64,000 nt of DNA, taken from assembly GCA_033002965.1 (NCBI GenBank), contig JAURVB010012964.1:186001-250000 (forward strand). Direction: 5' to 3'. Positions 48,991 to 62,635 of this stretch are shown piece by piece (the first letter of the stretch is position 1; every line of letters starts with the position of its first letter). The DNA comes from Piper betle. Lineage: Eukaryota; Streptophyta; Magnoliopsida; Piperales; Piperaceae. The notes beneath the pieces were generated by a model that worked only from the letters and a program-made list of their open reading frames with translations, was not told the DNA's origin and searched no databases. The translations under genes and the position numbers were made by a program.

Positions 48991-50080
48991 CCAGGTTGTT
49001 TGAGCCAAGGAGAGGAATTTTTTCGTGCTCCAATCTTTAATATGGATTGTCCAATTACAAAGACAATCAATTCTTTTTTAAAAAAAACCTAAACCCCTCC
49101 TCCCCCAATGGCACCAGCCGTGGCCGCGTGGCTGTGGTGACTAAATCCGGCAACAGGTGGCCATGTCTGGTCACCCACTGACTAAATCTGACAGCCAGAG
49201 AGCCAGTAGCGGTCGGATTTGGCGGCGCGACTATAGATTTGGTTGTGAGGTCTGATGGGAGGTGGGACTAGATCTGGCTATCGTGGGCCGGAGTAGGCCA
49301 TCCCCCGATCAAATCTGGCCGGGGGATGGCAAGGTTTGACCAACAGCGGCTAGAACTGGCCGGATATTTTTTTAAAAAAATAATTACTGCAGTGGCCAGA
49401 CTGGGCCGATAGCGGCTAGATTCGGCCACCACAGTAATTTTTTTAAAAGACGCGGTCGAATCTGGCCATCCCTGAGCCAGATCTAATTGGGGATGGTGAG
49501 GTCCAGCTAGCGACTGCCGAACATGGCTGTTTTCTTTTTTTAAAGCACAGTCGGACCTAGTCGGTGGTGGCTAGATTGGCCACGACATTATTTTTTTTAA
49601 GGCACAGGCATATTTGGCCGCACCTTAAAAAAATGGCTTGCGGCCGGGTTCAGCTGGCCAGTCGTGGCCGGAACTTGGCCACGAGCGAAGGTGGGGATAG
49701 AAGGTTTTGTTTTTTTTATCAAATATAGGTTGTCCTTATGATCAGACAACCCAAATTAGTTAGGAAAGCGTTTCCCTACAGACACACATACACACAAACA
49801 CACAAAGATTGGATAGCCTGCCTCTGGGTTTCTTACCCCTAGACCAATCAATACCGCCCTCCCCTCTATATGTATTTGAGATTAGATAGCCCATATGAAA
49901 TTACACTTTTAAAAAAATAAAAACACCAATAGCTCCATGGCTGCTAAGGGCCAGACCCAGCCACCCTCCAGCCAAATCTAGCTAAAGGGTGGTCCAATCC
50001 GGTTGCCCATGGTCAGTTCTGGTTGGTAGTCAAATTTGGCCTCGCGGCCAGATTTGGCTTCTTCCCTGATTCTCGCTTTT
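48944..50080. repeat. TA tract followed by GGCC-rich repeat DNA
   Basis: A TA tract (48944-48987) precedes about a kilobase filled with variants of CTGGCCGGATTTGGCC. Small hairpins at the edges (GGATTGTC...GACAATC near 49043-49068; GGTTGTCC...GACAACCC near 49727-49751) suggest fold-back ends. Similar text occurs at 29380-29560. No coding frame is supported. Confidence 0.4.
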
Positions 50081-50139
50081 GATGAAGGACCGAATTTTGT
50101 ACAAAACAGAGCACATGAGGGTGTAAATCGCTTCCAGAA

Positions 50140-51094
50140 ATAAGACATATTTTATTTATGTGATTAATAATCCTCGAGGATGAAATCGCTCTGTTGTTTT
50201 CAAACTTAGCTCCACCTAACATTGCCTTTGGGCCTATTTATATGATTCTCTTACTAGCCCTATATATTATTTTTATCAATTTTTCAATGAGTCGGGATTT
50301 GCTGGATTTGACCTTGCATATACTGTGAGCAGATACATACGTAGGTTGCAATGAACTCTGGATTAGTAAGAGAGTTGTTCCATTCCAAAGGGATTCTGTC
50401 ATTTATACATCTTGAGCTTTCTCACACCCAAAGAGGTGTGGAGTAGATGAGTACTATTGTGTACAATGTATTCTGTAAACTTGTGATATCAGAGGGTAAT
50501 GACGGCGACTGCTTGATAGTACTCGGTCTTTGTGCTATTTGCTAGGTATTATATAGAGGTTTGGAGAAGGCTTAAAATATGTGATTTTTTTTTAGAGTAA
50601 GATCAGTTATTGCCAAGAGAGGCATTTGCCGAGAGTGGTACAACATCAGTTTAATTCGGGATGATATCGAGTTTGTAACTTGATGACTCATTAATAAATG
50701 ACCTTTGAGTATTCCCATGAAGATTATTTATGGTTTTCCTTTATCATGAAAATCAGATTCCACTTACCAATGGCATTCGTTGTTGATATTTTTCTTATTA
50801 TATATGTACGTCTTATGTTCCCATATGTTGGGTCGGCATTGCTGAAAGGATAGATAGATGCTACACACATTTATGCTCAACGTAACGTAGTTTTCTTTCT
50901 TTCTTTTATTTGTGCTTGATGCATATTCATGTATATTTACTTGAGTGTGGGTTACGATTGGAAATTAATTGATTTAAATATTTTACTGTTTGTTTTCCAT
51001 TTAAGACTTGGAAATTAATTGATTTAAATATAATTCGACTGAATCATAACAATTCTGAACTGGTTCTTCGGTAAACCAAAATGAGGGTGTTATA
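50140..51094 (+). mobile_element. 3' part of a long LTR-like element
   Basis: Matches the last third of the 41660 copy from GATTAATAATCCTCGAGGATG on through the tract equivalent to 43430-43740, ending GAGGGTGTTATA (51094). The 5' part is not recognisable. Confidence 0.5.
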
Positions 51095-51810
51095 AACATG
51101 AGCTGTTTAATGTTGGTGATGGATGGTGCTCAGGTTATGGCAGTGACCGTCGACTCTGGCAACCACTGAGATTTGAAGACCTTCAACAAGAGGGTCAACC
51201 ACAGGTGGTTCTGTGGTCAGAGATGGTGGCAATCGATAGTAGTTTTGCTAGAAAGCTTCGAGGGAGATAGGCTATCGGCGGAAGTTTTCAGCCAAACTCC
51301 AACAAACCTGGTAGCAGACTGTGGAGAATCCCGATTGGAACTGGTAGCCGACTGCATGATGAATACTTTGGATGTGGTAGTTTCTTCTCTTGCAGCGAGC
51401 TTTTCCAACAATATACTGGCGACGGGGGGCTTCAACGACAAAGGGGGCAGGCCTGAAATCCAGATGGGTATAACTACAATGTCTTGAAAGTGGAGGTACG
51501 ACCGGTGGTCACTAGGGCTAGGCAGACAAAGGCTTCAAACATGGTGGCTTTCTCCTGTCCACTTGCTCCAACGGGGTCTACACAACGAAACTTCTATGAC
51601 GGGAGTTGTCGGCGGTGTCTGGATATGGTCTGGGCACAGAGAGGGATGTACAGGCTTCACACTAATGGTCTTGGTTGGGTCTGAGATGGCTTGTGGTGGC
51701 CGGAAACGTCGCCAGAAATGAGCCCCAAAACCTGCAAAACAGTGCACGAGTGAGAACTCCATATGTTCTCCGACTCTGGCGTTAGATCATGGATGCAAGG
51801 CCGCTCGTTG

Positions 51811-51970
51811 GATCATGGATACGAAGCTGCGCGATTAGGTGTTGGTAACGTCTCTGGTGAGGGTCAGATCATCGATGCGAAGCTGCGCTATTAGGTGTTG
51901 GTAACGTCTCCGGTGAGGGTAGAACAGGATTTCGACAGGGTCTTAGAACAGGGTTCCGACAGGGTTGGTC
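51811..51970. repeat. Short tandem repeats
   Basis: A 56-base unit containing CGAAGCTGCGC and TTGGTAACGTCTC occurs twice (51822 and 51878 mark the same point), followed by a 26-base repeat with CGACAGGGT. No gene surrounds them. Confidence 0.6.
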
Positions 51971-51983
51971 ACCTTTCCCTGGC

Positions 51984-52391
51984 TGTAATGACCGAACTCA
52001 AAGTGAAACATAATGAGCCCCCTTTAAAAGCTTATTTAACCGAATGTGAAGATCATTATATACATCCCTACTAATAAATTTGATATTACACTAAGAAATA
52101 GTAGATGTAAGGCTAAATAAAGGGATCTCAAAATTTACCCATCTTAGAAAATTTAGTTCTCAAAATTCATATACTTAGCCCATGTCTAATGCCTACCATC
52201 CAAAACGGTTCTAGATTGGCTTTGATATTAACTGCAACTACCCCTACCCAACCTAAAATGCAATCGGATGTGCCTAAATTATCCTTTTAAAAACTTTGTT
52301 AACCAATTTGAAGAACATTTTACACATCTCCATTAATAAAGTGGATCTTACACCAGGTGGTAGTGAATATGGGACTAAGTTAAAGAACTCA
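51984..52391 (-). mobile_element. Degenerate TRIM copy
   Basis: Two LTR-like blocks (51984-52132 and 52233-52391) flank about 100 bases of internal sequence. They align with the TRIM LTRs at 38-39 kb (TGTAATGACC for TGTAACGACC; GGGATCTCAAA for GGGATCTCACA), and TTTGATATTAA stands where the primer-binding complement TCTGATACCAT should be. Heavily mutated, so an old insertion. Confidence 0.6.
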
Positions 52392-52903
52392 TTCCAGAGT
52401 TTCTAGAGGAATAAATCCTCCCTGGCTCGGGCCCCTCCTTTCTCTTGTTTGATCTTGATTTCAGCTCTTCTCCTCCGGAACCTTTCCTTGTTTTGCTCCT
52501 CGACAAGGAAGGCTCCGGTGAGGCTTTAGCATGATGAAGATCGGGCAACAGAAGTGTTGGCGGCTAGGGAACTTGGGAGGCAGAAGGATGGGGGCTCTGC
52601 GGCTTTGGGCTCCTCTCCAAAACTAATTCCCCGTAGAGAGGGGGCTGACTATTTATAGATGCTGGTTGGCTTGGTGATGGGGTTAGATGAGTTTATCAGG
52701 TTAGATATGAGATAACTATGGGGAGAGATCGGCATGGTGAGGAGTTCGAAAACATGAGGAGATCTTCCTCCTTTTCATATTGGATAGAGAATAGAAGATG
52801 AGGAGGTATTCCTCCCTTATCGCATGCACGTACATTCTTCAATTTTCTTTTCTTTTAAAAATTTTTTATATTAGGAACATGGCACATAGTATATACGTTC
52901 CAA

Positions 52904-52907
<4 letters not shown>

Positions 52908-52941
<34 letters not shown>
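52908..52941. repeat. TA microsatellite
   Basis: Uninterrupted TA run in AT-rich DNA upstream of the carboxylesterase pseudogene; no GC-rich module is attached. Confidence 0.9.
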
Positions 52942-52943
<2 letters not shown>

Positions 52944-53671
52944 TTTAAGCAATTTATATTTACATCTCCGTTTCTACTAATTTATTATTTATTAATGTAA
53001 TTAATTTATTAAGATTGTAGTCATATATTTTAGATATACATAATTGACAACTGTGGTTTTGATATAATGCACGCTCATACTCTAATTTATTAACTTTTTA
53101 TAAAATTTTAGTGCTTTATTTTAGTGACAAGTAAAGCCTACTGCCTGCTGGTTCATTTTTATTCTAAACTTACAGCAGCCAAACGTGTTCTTAAAACCAA
53201 ACACTCAAGTTTTATTCTTGAGATTTTTACCAGGAAAAAGAAGATATTTTTTTATATTATATAATAGTGGGAGAATCAAAACTAATTATTAGAAAATGAG
53301 AAATTTTCTGATAAAAATAAGATTGCCTTCTAATTTAAAAATATCTTTTTCTTGAAAGCATCGGTAGCTAGACTTGGCCGCCTCAAGGCCAGAGCGGCCG
53401 CCAACCTTGGCTGCTACTAGCCGGCCTCAACAGGTAAACGAGGTTTATTATTTTTTAAAAAAAATTAACATGATAGGAGGATTTAAGACAATGTATAGTT
53501 TTTTTCTCTTTTGGTAAACAAACACCCACTAATTCAATCAAAACATCCAAAACCCTCCATACCTAATTGCCCACCTTCCTTAACCCTTCTCTTGATCAAT
53601 GCTCACCCCTCCATCATACATAAATCTTCTTATAACAGACATCTTTTATTATTGTTCTGTGCATTATCATC

Positions 53672-55167
<1,496 letters not shown>

Positions 55168-56169
55168 GTCACGCCGGATAATCAAATTACTCTATTTGCA
55201 AACTTCTGAGTTATTTGTTAATCAATAATATATACAGTTAGTGTTGGCTTTGATAGTATTGTCTGCCAATTAAACTATTGAAAAAATAAGATCCACTTTC
55301 TAGTGGTTTACATATGTACATCATTTAAGATAAGGAAAAAATTAAGTTAAACTATACCTCATAAACTTATATGAGTTATACATTTAATTTGAATATTTTG
55401 ACTAGGTCTTACAAAATAATATTTATACATATTAAAAGTAGAGAACATAAGTAAGTTCATAAATTTTTATTTTATTTTTACATACTATTACATATTTTTA
55501 GATTTTTAAAATATGCAATAGTTAATAGATTATTTGAATTTATTTTTATTATAATTACTTTGATGGCTAAAATTAAAAAAAGGTTATAAATATTAGATTG
55601 AGTTAAAATTTTTTAATATCCTTATTACTTATTTTTCTATTTATCTATTTAGATTTTGAGTAGTGGAACCACTAAATTGTTTTGATTAAAAGGTGCAGCT
55701 CTAGTAAAGGCTATATGAACCATAGCACATATATACAAGGGTTGCTAAATAAATGATAAACAATGGAAAGCATATGTGATCATAAATGTCAATATTTATA
55801 GATTTGAAAAGGAGCAGTCTTTTGCAACTTTATATACATTTGTTAACTGAAAATTTATGCAATGTGCTAGATAAATTTATACTATAAAGATCAATTAATA
55901 ATTTTTTATTGAGGATTAAAAAATTTAGAGTTTGTGGGGATTCAAGATGGATGTACCAGGATAATTATTTTTTATATTATTCACTTATAGGACACCAGAG
56001 AGCCTTGGACTCAATTACCCTTTGATGGGGATGGGTGGTGGGGGGTAGGGGGGATGGGCCAAATTAAATTAAGGGTCCATAGTGCCTTATACAAAACTAG
56101 ATAAGATGATGTGCCATGTGTGACTTATACTACAATATTACTTTTAATTCTATGGATAAACTCTCATTG
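55168..56169. other. AT-rich intergenic DNA
   Basis: No gene, RNA or element recognised; a short GGGTGG-rich run lies near 56030-56055. Confidence 0.4.
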
Positions 56170-59100
56170 TATAACACCTCATTTTGGCCCGAATGCAGAC
56201 CGAATTGTGATATTATAATTCGGAAAACTATTCTTTAGACTATTGCGTACAAACTTTATGGAAGGCAATCTCAATCCTTAAGGAGGCTTAAAGCAGATAG
56301 ATACCTTACTGGATTTTCATAAAATGCATACTAATCATATTATCATAGGGAGGACCTTAACTTTAAAAGCTTATAAATGAGTATTCCGACCCACAAGAAA
56401 GGCAACACCTCCTCGGCAGCTAAGATGATGATTTTTATATGCATGATCATTCTGAGCTACACGAAGGCAACACACCCAATGCAAATAACAGGTTGAACTT
56501 TAAAAAATGTAGATACATGATCCAAAATATGCTTAGTTCCAGTAATTGGGTTAGGTAACTTAATTGTTTGATGATAATGAATTTACAGTAAGGTAAACAC
56601 TGGGTCTTAGTTACCTGTTCCACATCCAAAAAATACAAATTAAAGACAAAAATATCATTTAGTGACAGGGCATCATGTCCTAACCCTTAGTCTTGACGTG
56701 GGCATCATGCCCTAACCTTTAGTCTTGACGTGGGCTTTTCATACAACATGAACCACAAGCTCCTCTAACCCACGTTCCTCTAATACACACACACACACAC
56801 ACAATAGCTGCAACTAAATAAGTTTCGTGTACCTTAAGTACTCCTCATTGTGTTCTAAGATTTAGGCTTACACACCATGTAGACGATTATTAGCCTTTGC
56901 CTCAAAATTGATACTTGGTAAGAAGATATAATAATAAAACAATAGTAAACACACATGCGCAAACGAACTATATTATAAACCCATTCCAAAATCATACATA
57001 GTTCTCAGGAATAAACTCATGGCACAAACCCAAAAACAATGCATCCCAAAATAGTTCAAATACATAGACACAGGCATAACACTAGGTCCCTCGCCGCCAC
57101 CATGAGCTGCAGATCTATGCTCTTAAGCTGGCCAGGCTACGAAACCTTACCTAAATAGATATAGGGGGAAAAGTCTTTGATTACCAATCCAAAATAACTA
57201 ATGATATTTCAAGAGTTGCAAATCCATGAAAAATCTTAAAAATAAAGAATAGCCTCACAAGACAATAAGCAAAATATTTTATAAAAAAATGTCCGCATGC
57301 AAACTCGACAAACATACTTATACACAAGCTTACGCCCTCACATCCTCTATATAACACTTGTCATGGTACTCAAATGGCTATAGGAACATTTACAAGTTAA
57401 TGCTACAAATTTAAAAATGCACTGCATTACGAAGTATACTCTTACATTGCACTATTTTAGGGTCTAAAAGAATATTAGTGTAATTTATACTACCCGTATA
57501 CTGCTCTTATGTTCGTAAAATCGTAAAATTTTGTATACTTATAATAAGCTTAAGAAGGGGTATGAGATAGTGTTTGGAGGTTACCTTTCAAAAATCATGA
57601 AGAGAACTTAACCTTGAAGTTTTATTAAACTTGCGAAAAACTCGGCTAAGTGGTTCCACATTGTAAGGATCTTATAAAACACTATCGACATCGTCCTATG
57701 TCTAAAACTTAGTTAATCTCAACAATCAAGGTGACAAGCCGAGGTAAAGTTGACGAATCCTACATACATGGATGAGTAGACCTCCACGTCCTAGATCAAT
57801 GAGCTTAACTCGCATATCCTAACAAAAGATGAAACCCGAATCATAATCGGACCACATCAACACCCAAAACAAGACAATGCCTCAATACATGCACGACACT
57901 AAAAGACTTAGTTAAATTAATTATCTTACTTAATGAAGTTTATACCTCATTAAATAATGTTAATTAGGGTTTAAGGTTGCAAGTACACTTAGTGAAAAAT
58001 CCCACACTAATGATTATTATCGAACAGACTTACAGATAATTTTTTGGACAGGTCGAATAGTATCCGAATGATCGGCTCTTACACTCTAGGTTTAGACACA
58101 AAAATTACTAAGTGCTGGCCCAAGAGTCAACTTGGAAAACTAGGCCCATTAAAGTTAGGGTAAGGTGCTGGGAAGAGTGTTACTAGGCAGTGCACCAATT
58201 TTCCTATGAATTGTTGATGGGTTTGGAGAGTCCCAATGAACTGGGGTAAAATAGGGAGTCAACAAACACCGTGAGCTTTATTCCTTTAAAATTTTAGGTC
58301 CAAACTACAAGTATTTAGGCGTGAGTGGATTTGTGAATGAGAGACAATGGCTAGGACTTTTCTGGAGTTGGTCGGACTAACATGGCTTAGGAAATTTCTA
58401 ATAGAAAATCTACCCAACCATTGGTCCTCGAATTTTAGGATGATTATGGTAGGGCACAACCTAAGGTTTGGGTGAAATTTTGAATTTTACATTCGGAGTT
58501 AGGGTACTAGGGTTTCACTCTATAACCCTTCACACTCAAAAAAATTGGATTAACTAACCACCTAAATGATTTTTAACTTATCCCAAAGTTTACATGGTTT
58601 TTGCAGACACTCGGTGAGTCATTATATAATTTTTAAATATTTAATAAAGTCTTTTAGGTAGCTCATCAATGAGCACAATCTCAGAGCATAACATGTAACA
58701 CCAACTTGACAACAAACACACAACGTAGTTAGGGGTTTTGTTCAAGCCCTTGATGATGTTATTTTAGGATGGTATTTTCACGTGAAATAGATAACATCCT
58801 AAACTAGTAACATGCTAAAGATAGCATTCAAAGAAAACCTAAAACATGGTGTAAAAGTTTGGGGAAGGTTGTCACATTTCACCAATTTTGGCATTTATAC
58901 ATGCTCATACATGCCAAATCAGACAAAACATTCCTCTTGAAACTTGTAGATCTACCTCTTATTAATATTTCAAAGCAAGAATAATTCAAGAACATGGTCT
59001 ATAGAATGAGTTATAAAATATCTACTAAAACAGTGCATGTCCCTATACATGAATCTTGCAAAAATCATAACTATTTTTATGAGCATAAAAAATGACATGA

Positions 59101-60043
59101 TTCAAAATCCTAACTGTTCCTAACAAATAGATCCACATTAAAAAAATTCAAGTAAAACACAAGATACACAAACAGGCAATAAACAAACACCACAACAAGT
59201 GGGAGAAGCAAAATGGTTAAGCCTTTACCTAAAGTGGTCTAAGGGGAGGTCTCTTAGGGCGTCTTACCCCAAGAACTACAACCCTAATAGCTTGGCTTGG
59301 CTTGGAGAGGCTAGGGAAGGGAGGGGAAGGGCAAGTCTGGGCAAAGAGAGAAAAGGGGTGAAAAGTTAGAAAATAGGGCTCTTTTTATAGACAAAAATAT
59401 TATCTCTAGGGCAAGGGCAGCAGCCCAGTGCTTTTGCATTGGCCTCTACCAAGATGAACCACTGCCAACTGATGGGCTAGGCACATCAGTTAGTGGTGGA
59501 GTGAACTAAACCATGCACAAGCTGGGTCACATGACTGGACACAGGGGCACTGCCCAACACTACTGCATCTAGGGCAAAAAGGAGATAAAAATTTAAATTT
59601 AGGCGTAAGGGCGCTAGGCCAAACCCTTTGCGCCCAAGCTTAAATTGAATACATGCAAAATACTAGGGCACCTTTGCACTAAGTGCAGGTGGCATGCACT
59701 AAGGGTTCGCATCTCAAAATGGTCTGGGTGACCTCGGGAACCGCACCATAGGTCCCATAGGGGCTATGATCAATAGAGATGGATTCAAACACATAACAAA
59801 CAAACTAGACTTGTGAGGGACTCGGTCGTAACATCTAATTAGACTCGCCATGACCAGACTAAAAATTAAAGGCCCAACACGTAGCGTCCAAACAGGGGTA
59901 CCGAACACCAAAGGAGGATATGGGTGGTAAACATATATCATACCATACTCGAACCTCGACAAGAAGAAACAGATCCAACTAACCTGATCTAGGTAAAGAC
60001 CAGACCAACTCAAAACCATCAAGCAAATGGCTTGGGTTTTACA
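56170..60043 (-). mobile_element. Long LTR-like element with perfect target duplication
   Basis: The minus strand ends are TGTAAAACCC (complement of the GGGTTTTACA finishing at 60043) and, at the other end, GGTGTTATA (56170). CATTG flanks both sides (56165-56169 and 60044-60048). Length 3874 bases. The stretch 57270-57720 is homologous in the same orientation to 61540-62020 in the neighbouring element. I found no internal LTR pair, primer-binding site or pol frame; the 110-residue minus frame at 59714-60046 is not a recognised protein. Best read as a solo LTR or a coding-free element. Confidence 0.75.
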
Positions 60044-60048
60044 CATTG

Positions 60049-61149
60049 AATAATGAGATAAACTATAATAATCTAATGTGTTAGATATAGATTTTGATTG
60101 ACATTAAAGACCAATCCTAATTGAATGAGAAGATAAACTATAACAATTTGATATATATATTATATATTTTTGTATTTTGATATGTTAAATCTCTTACTTT
60201 TAATCAGAGACTACTATTGAGTTCTCCTTTTATTAATAATAGTAGATTGTACGCCCAACTTAGCTCTTGATAAAAAAACTCAATAATATGTGATAAATTT
60301 TTATTCTATGAAAAATATGTGAGTAAGCAGAATCTAACCAAGTGATTCCACCCTCTTCTTCCCCTTCTACTTTCCCCATCAGTGCTATAAATGGTTATTA
60401 GTTATTTAGCTATTTCTAGACTGCTCCAAATTAAAATGAAATGAAAAAGTTACAAATTTTTTCACCATCAAGAAATCCAAAAATTAATTTGTAAAATTAA
60501 TTGAACTATTTTGAAAATGAAGTGGCAGTGGTATAATGCTATGCTATTACCATTTTACCAGTTTACTAGAAATATTTTATGATTTCACTTTAAATAATAA
60601 AAACCTAACAAGAAGTTCTCAATTTAAATGCTCAAGCCTTATGTTTGTGCATGATTTGTTGCATCTTTGCTCAACAGGAGACTGAGATGCAGGTACACGG
60701 GGGTGAGTCAAGAAAGGCTTGTCCGAAGGCACCCTTGTCATTGAAATCACAAGTTAACCTATTAACAAAAGAGAAAACAATGCATATAATATTTTTATGT
60801 GATTCCATGGGCATCAATGTGAGTTTCCATGTCAGTCCACAATGAGTTGATGCTCACAATCCTGATGGATTTTTGTAGGCTGCAGATTTACTAGAACAAC
60901 TTTAACAAACAAGTTAAATACTGAAATATAACTTAAATGGATCTTGACTTATGAAGATACTAAACAATTAATTAACAAGCTATCCGCAAATAAACACCAC
61001 AAGTGTTTGGTGAATTTGTCAAACTATAAAGTTGTAAATATTTGTGCTTAGCTGAAACCAATCAAAGAAAAATAGAATAAGGACACGAAACACAAACACA
61101 ATTATTTTTCAAAAGGTTTCAAACTTGTACTCCTCTCTTCTACACTATT
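60049..61149. other. AT-rich intergenic DNA
   Basis: Nothing recognisable. The 66-residue frame at 60645-60845 has no family resemblance. Confidence 0.4.
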
Positions 61150-62258
61150 TGTAACACCTCAATTTTGGTTCACTTAAGAACTGAATCAGAAATGTTACGA
61201 TCGAGTCAAGTCAAGTTTAAAGTTATTTGTCGATAAGACTCGATCAATACAATAGATCAAAACAACCCTCTTGGTGTAATGAGAATGGAAGACATTATTA
61301 AATAGCCATCAAAACACATCAAATATAAGGAAAAGTAAGAAAAAAACAAATGCACTGAGGTCAAGTATATGTAGTATTTATCTATCCTTCCACCAAAGTC
61401 GATTCAGAATTTGCAAGACCTACATATATTATATGAAAAACATCAGTAACAAATACTGGTCTAAAAAATAACTAATATAAACTGGGAAATAGGTATTCCA
61501 TTACCCACAAAAACTTATAAAAGCTTCAAGATTGCCTCACACTGGGCTGTAAGCAAATATACTTAAGCAAATGTCGGCTCGCATGCGCGGCTCATAATTA
61601 TATTTATACATATAGCGCTTACACCCTCACATTTTCCATATCACCCGCCATAGTACTTGAGTGGTAAAAGGAACAATTAAGTTAGTGCCACAAATTTTGG
61701 AAATGTGCTACGTTACGCAATACATTCATACACTGCACTACCACAGGGTTTGAAGGAATACTAGTGCGGTCCATACATATCTTCATACCATTCATTCTCT
61801 TATTCGTGAAATTTGAAAAAATGTGCTTATTTATATAATAAGCTTAGGAAAAAGCTTGCGTCATACATTTCTGGAGCTTTAGTTTGAAAACCAACAAAAG
61901 ATCTCATCCTTGTAGTTTTATTAAACATGTAGAAAACACAGCTAAATGACCCAACATCAGATGGATGCAATAAAATGCGACCAATGCCGTCCTATGCATA
62001 AAACACGATCAAATTTGACACGCAAGGAGTCAAGTAGAGAGGGAGAATCCTAGTGACCTGTGGTCCAAGGTCCAAGCGCATCTGCACATATACATCGAGC
62101 TCGAACTTTGAGACCTACATCGGAACCCACTGCTAAGTAAAATACTAATATCTTTATATAATGCATGTTCGTGGTGTGTGCTAATATCATAAATACATCC
62201 TAATAAAGAAAATAGTGCTAACAAGGCTACAATTAAACACTAGCACACAAATCAAGAC

Positions 62259-62292
<34 letters not shown>

Positions 62293-62598
62293 TAAATACA
62301 CACATAGATAATTAGGTAAATAATAAATACTTGAACATAAATATTACTCTAATTAAATATATATATATATATATAATTATACTATATAAATACATGACTA
62401 AACATGAGTAAATCTCATATATACTGGTGTTAGTAAATATATAAATAATTAAATAATTAAATTATTAAAATTCTATAAATAAATTAAAAAAACTCATTAA
62501 TCATGAATAATAATAATATCATAGTTATACAATACAAGAATATATAATTAAATACAAATAAATAATAACACAGAGTTGAACAATCAAATATATATATA

Positions 62599-62635
<37 letters not shown>

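Noticed and set aside
59714..60046. A 110-residue minus-strand frame
   Set aside because: It crosses the terminus of the LTR-like element at 60043 and has no recognisable domain.
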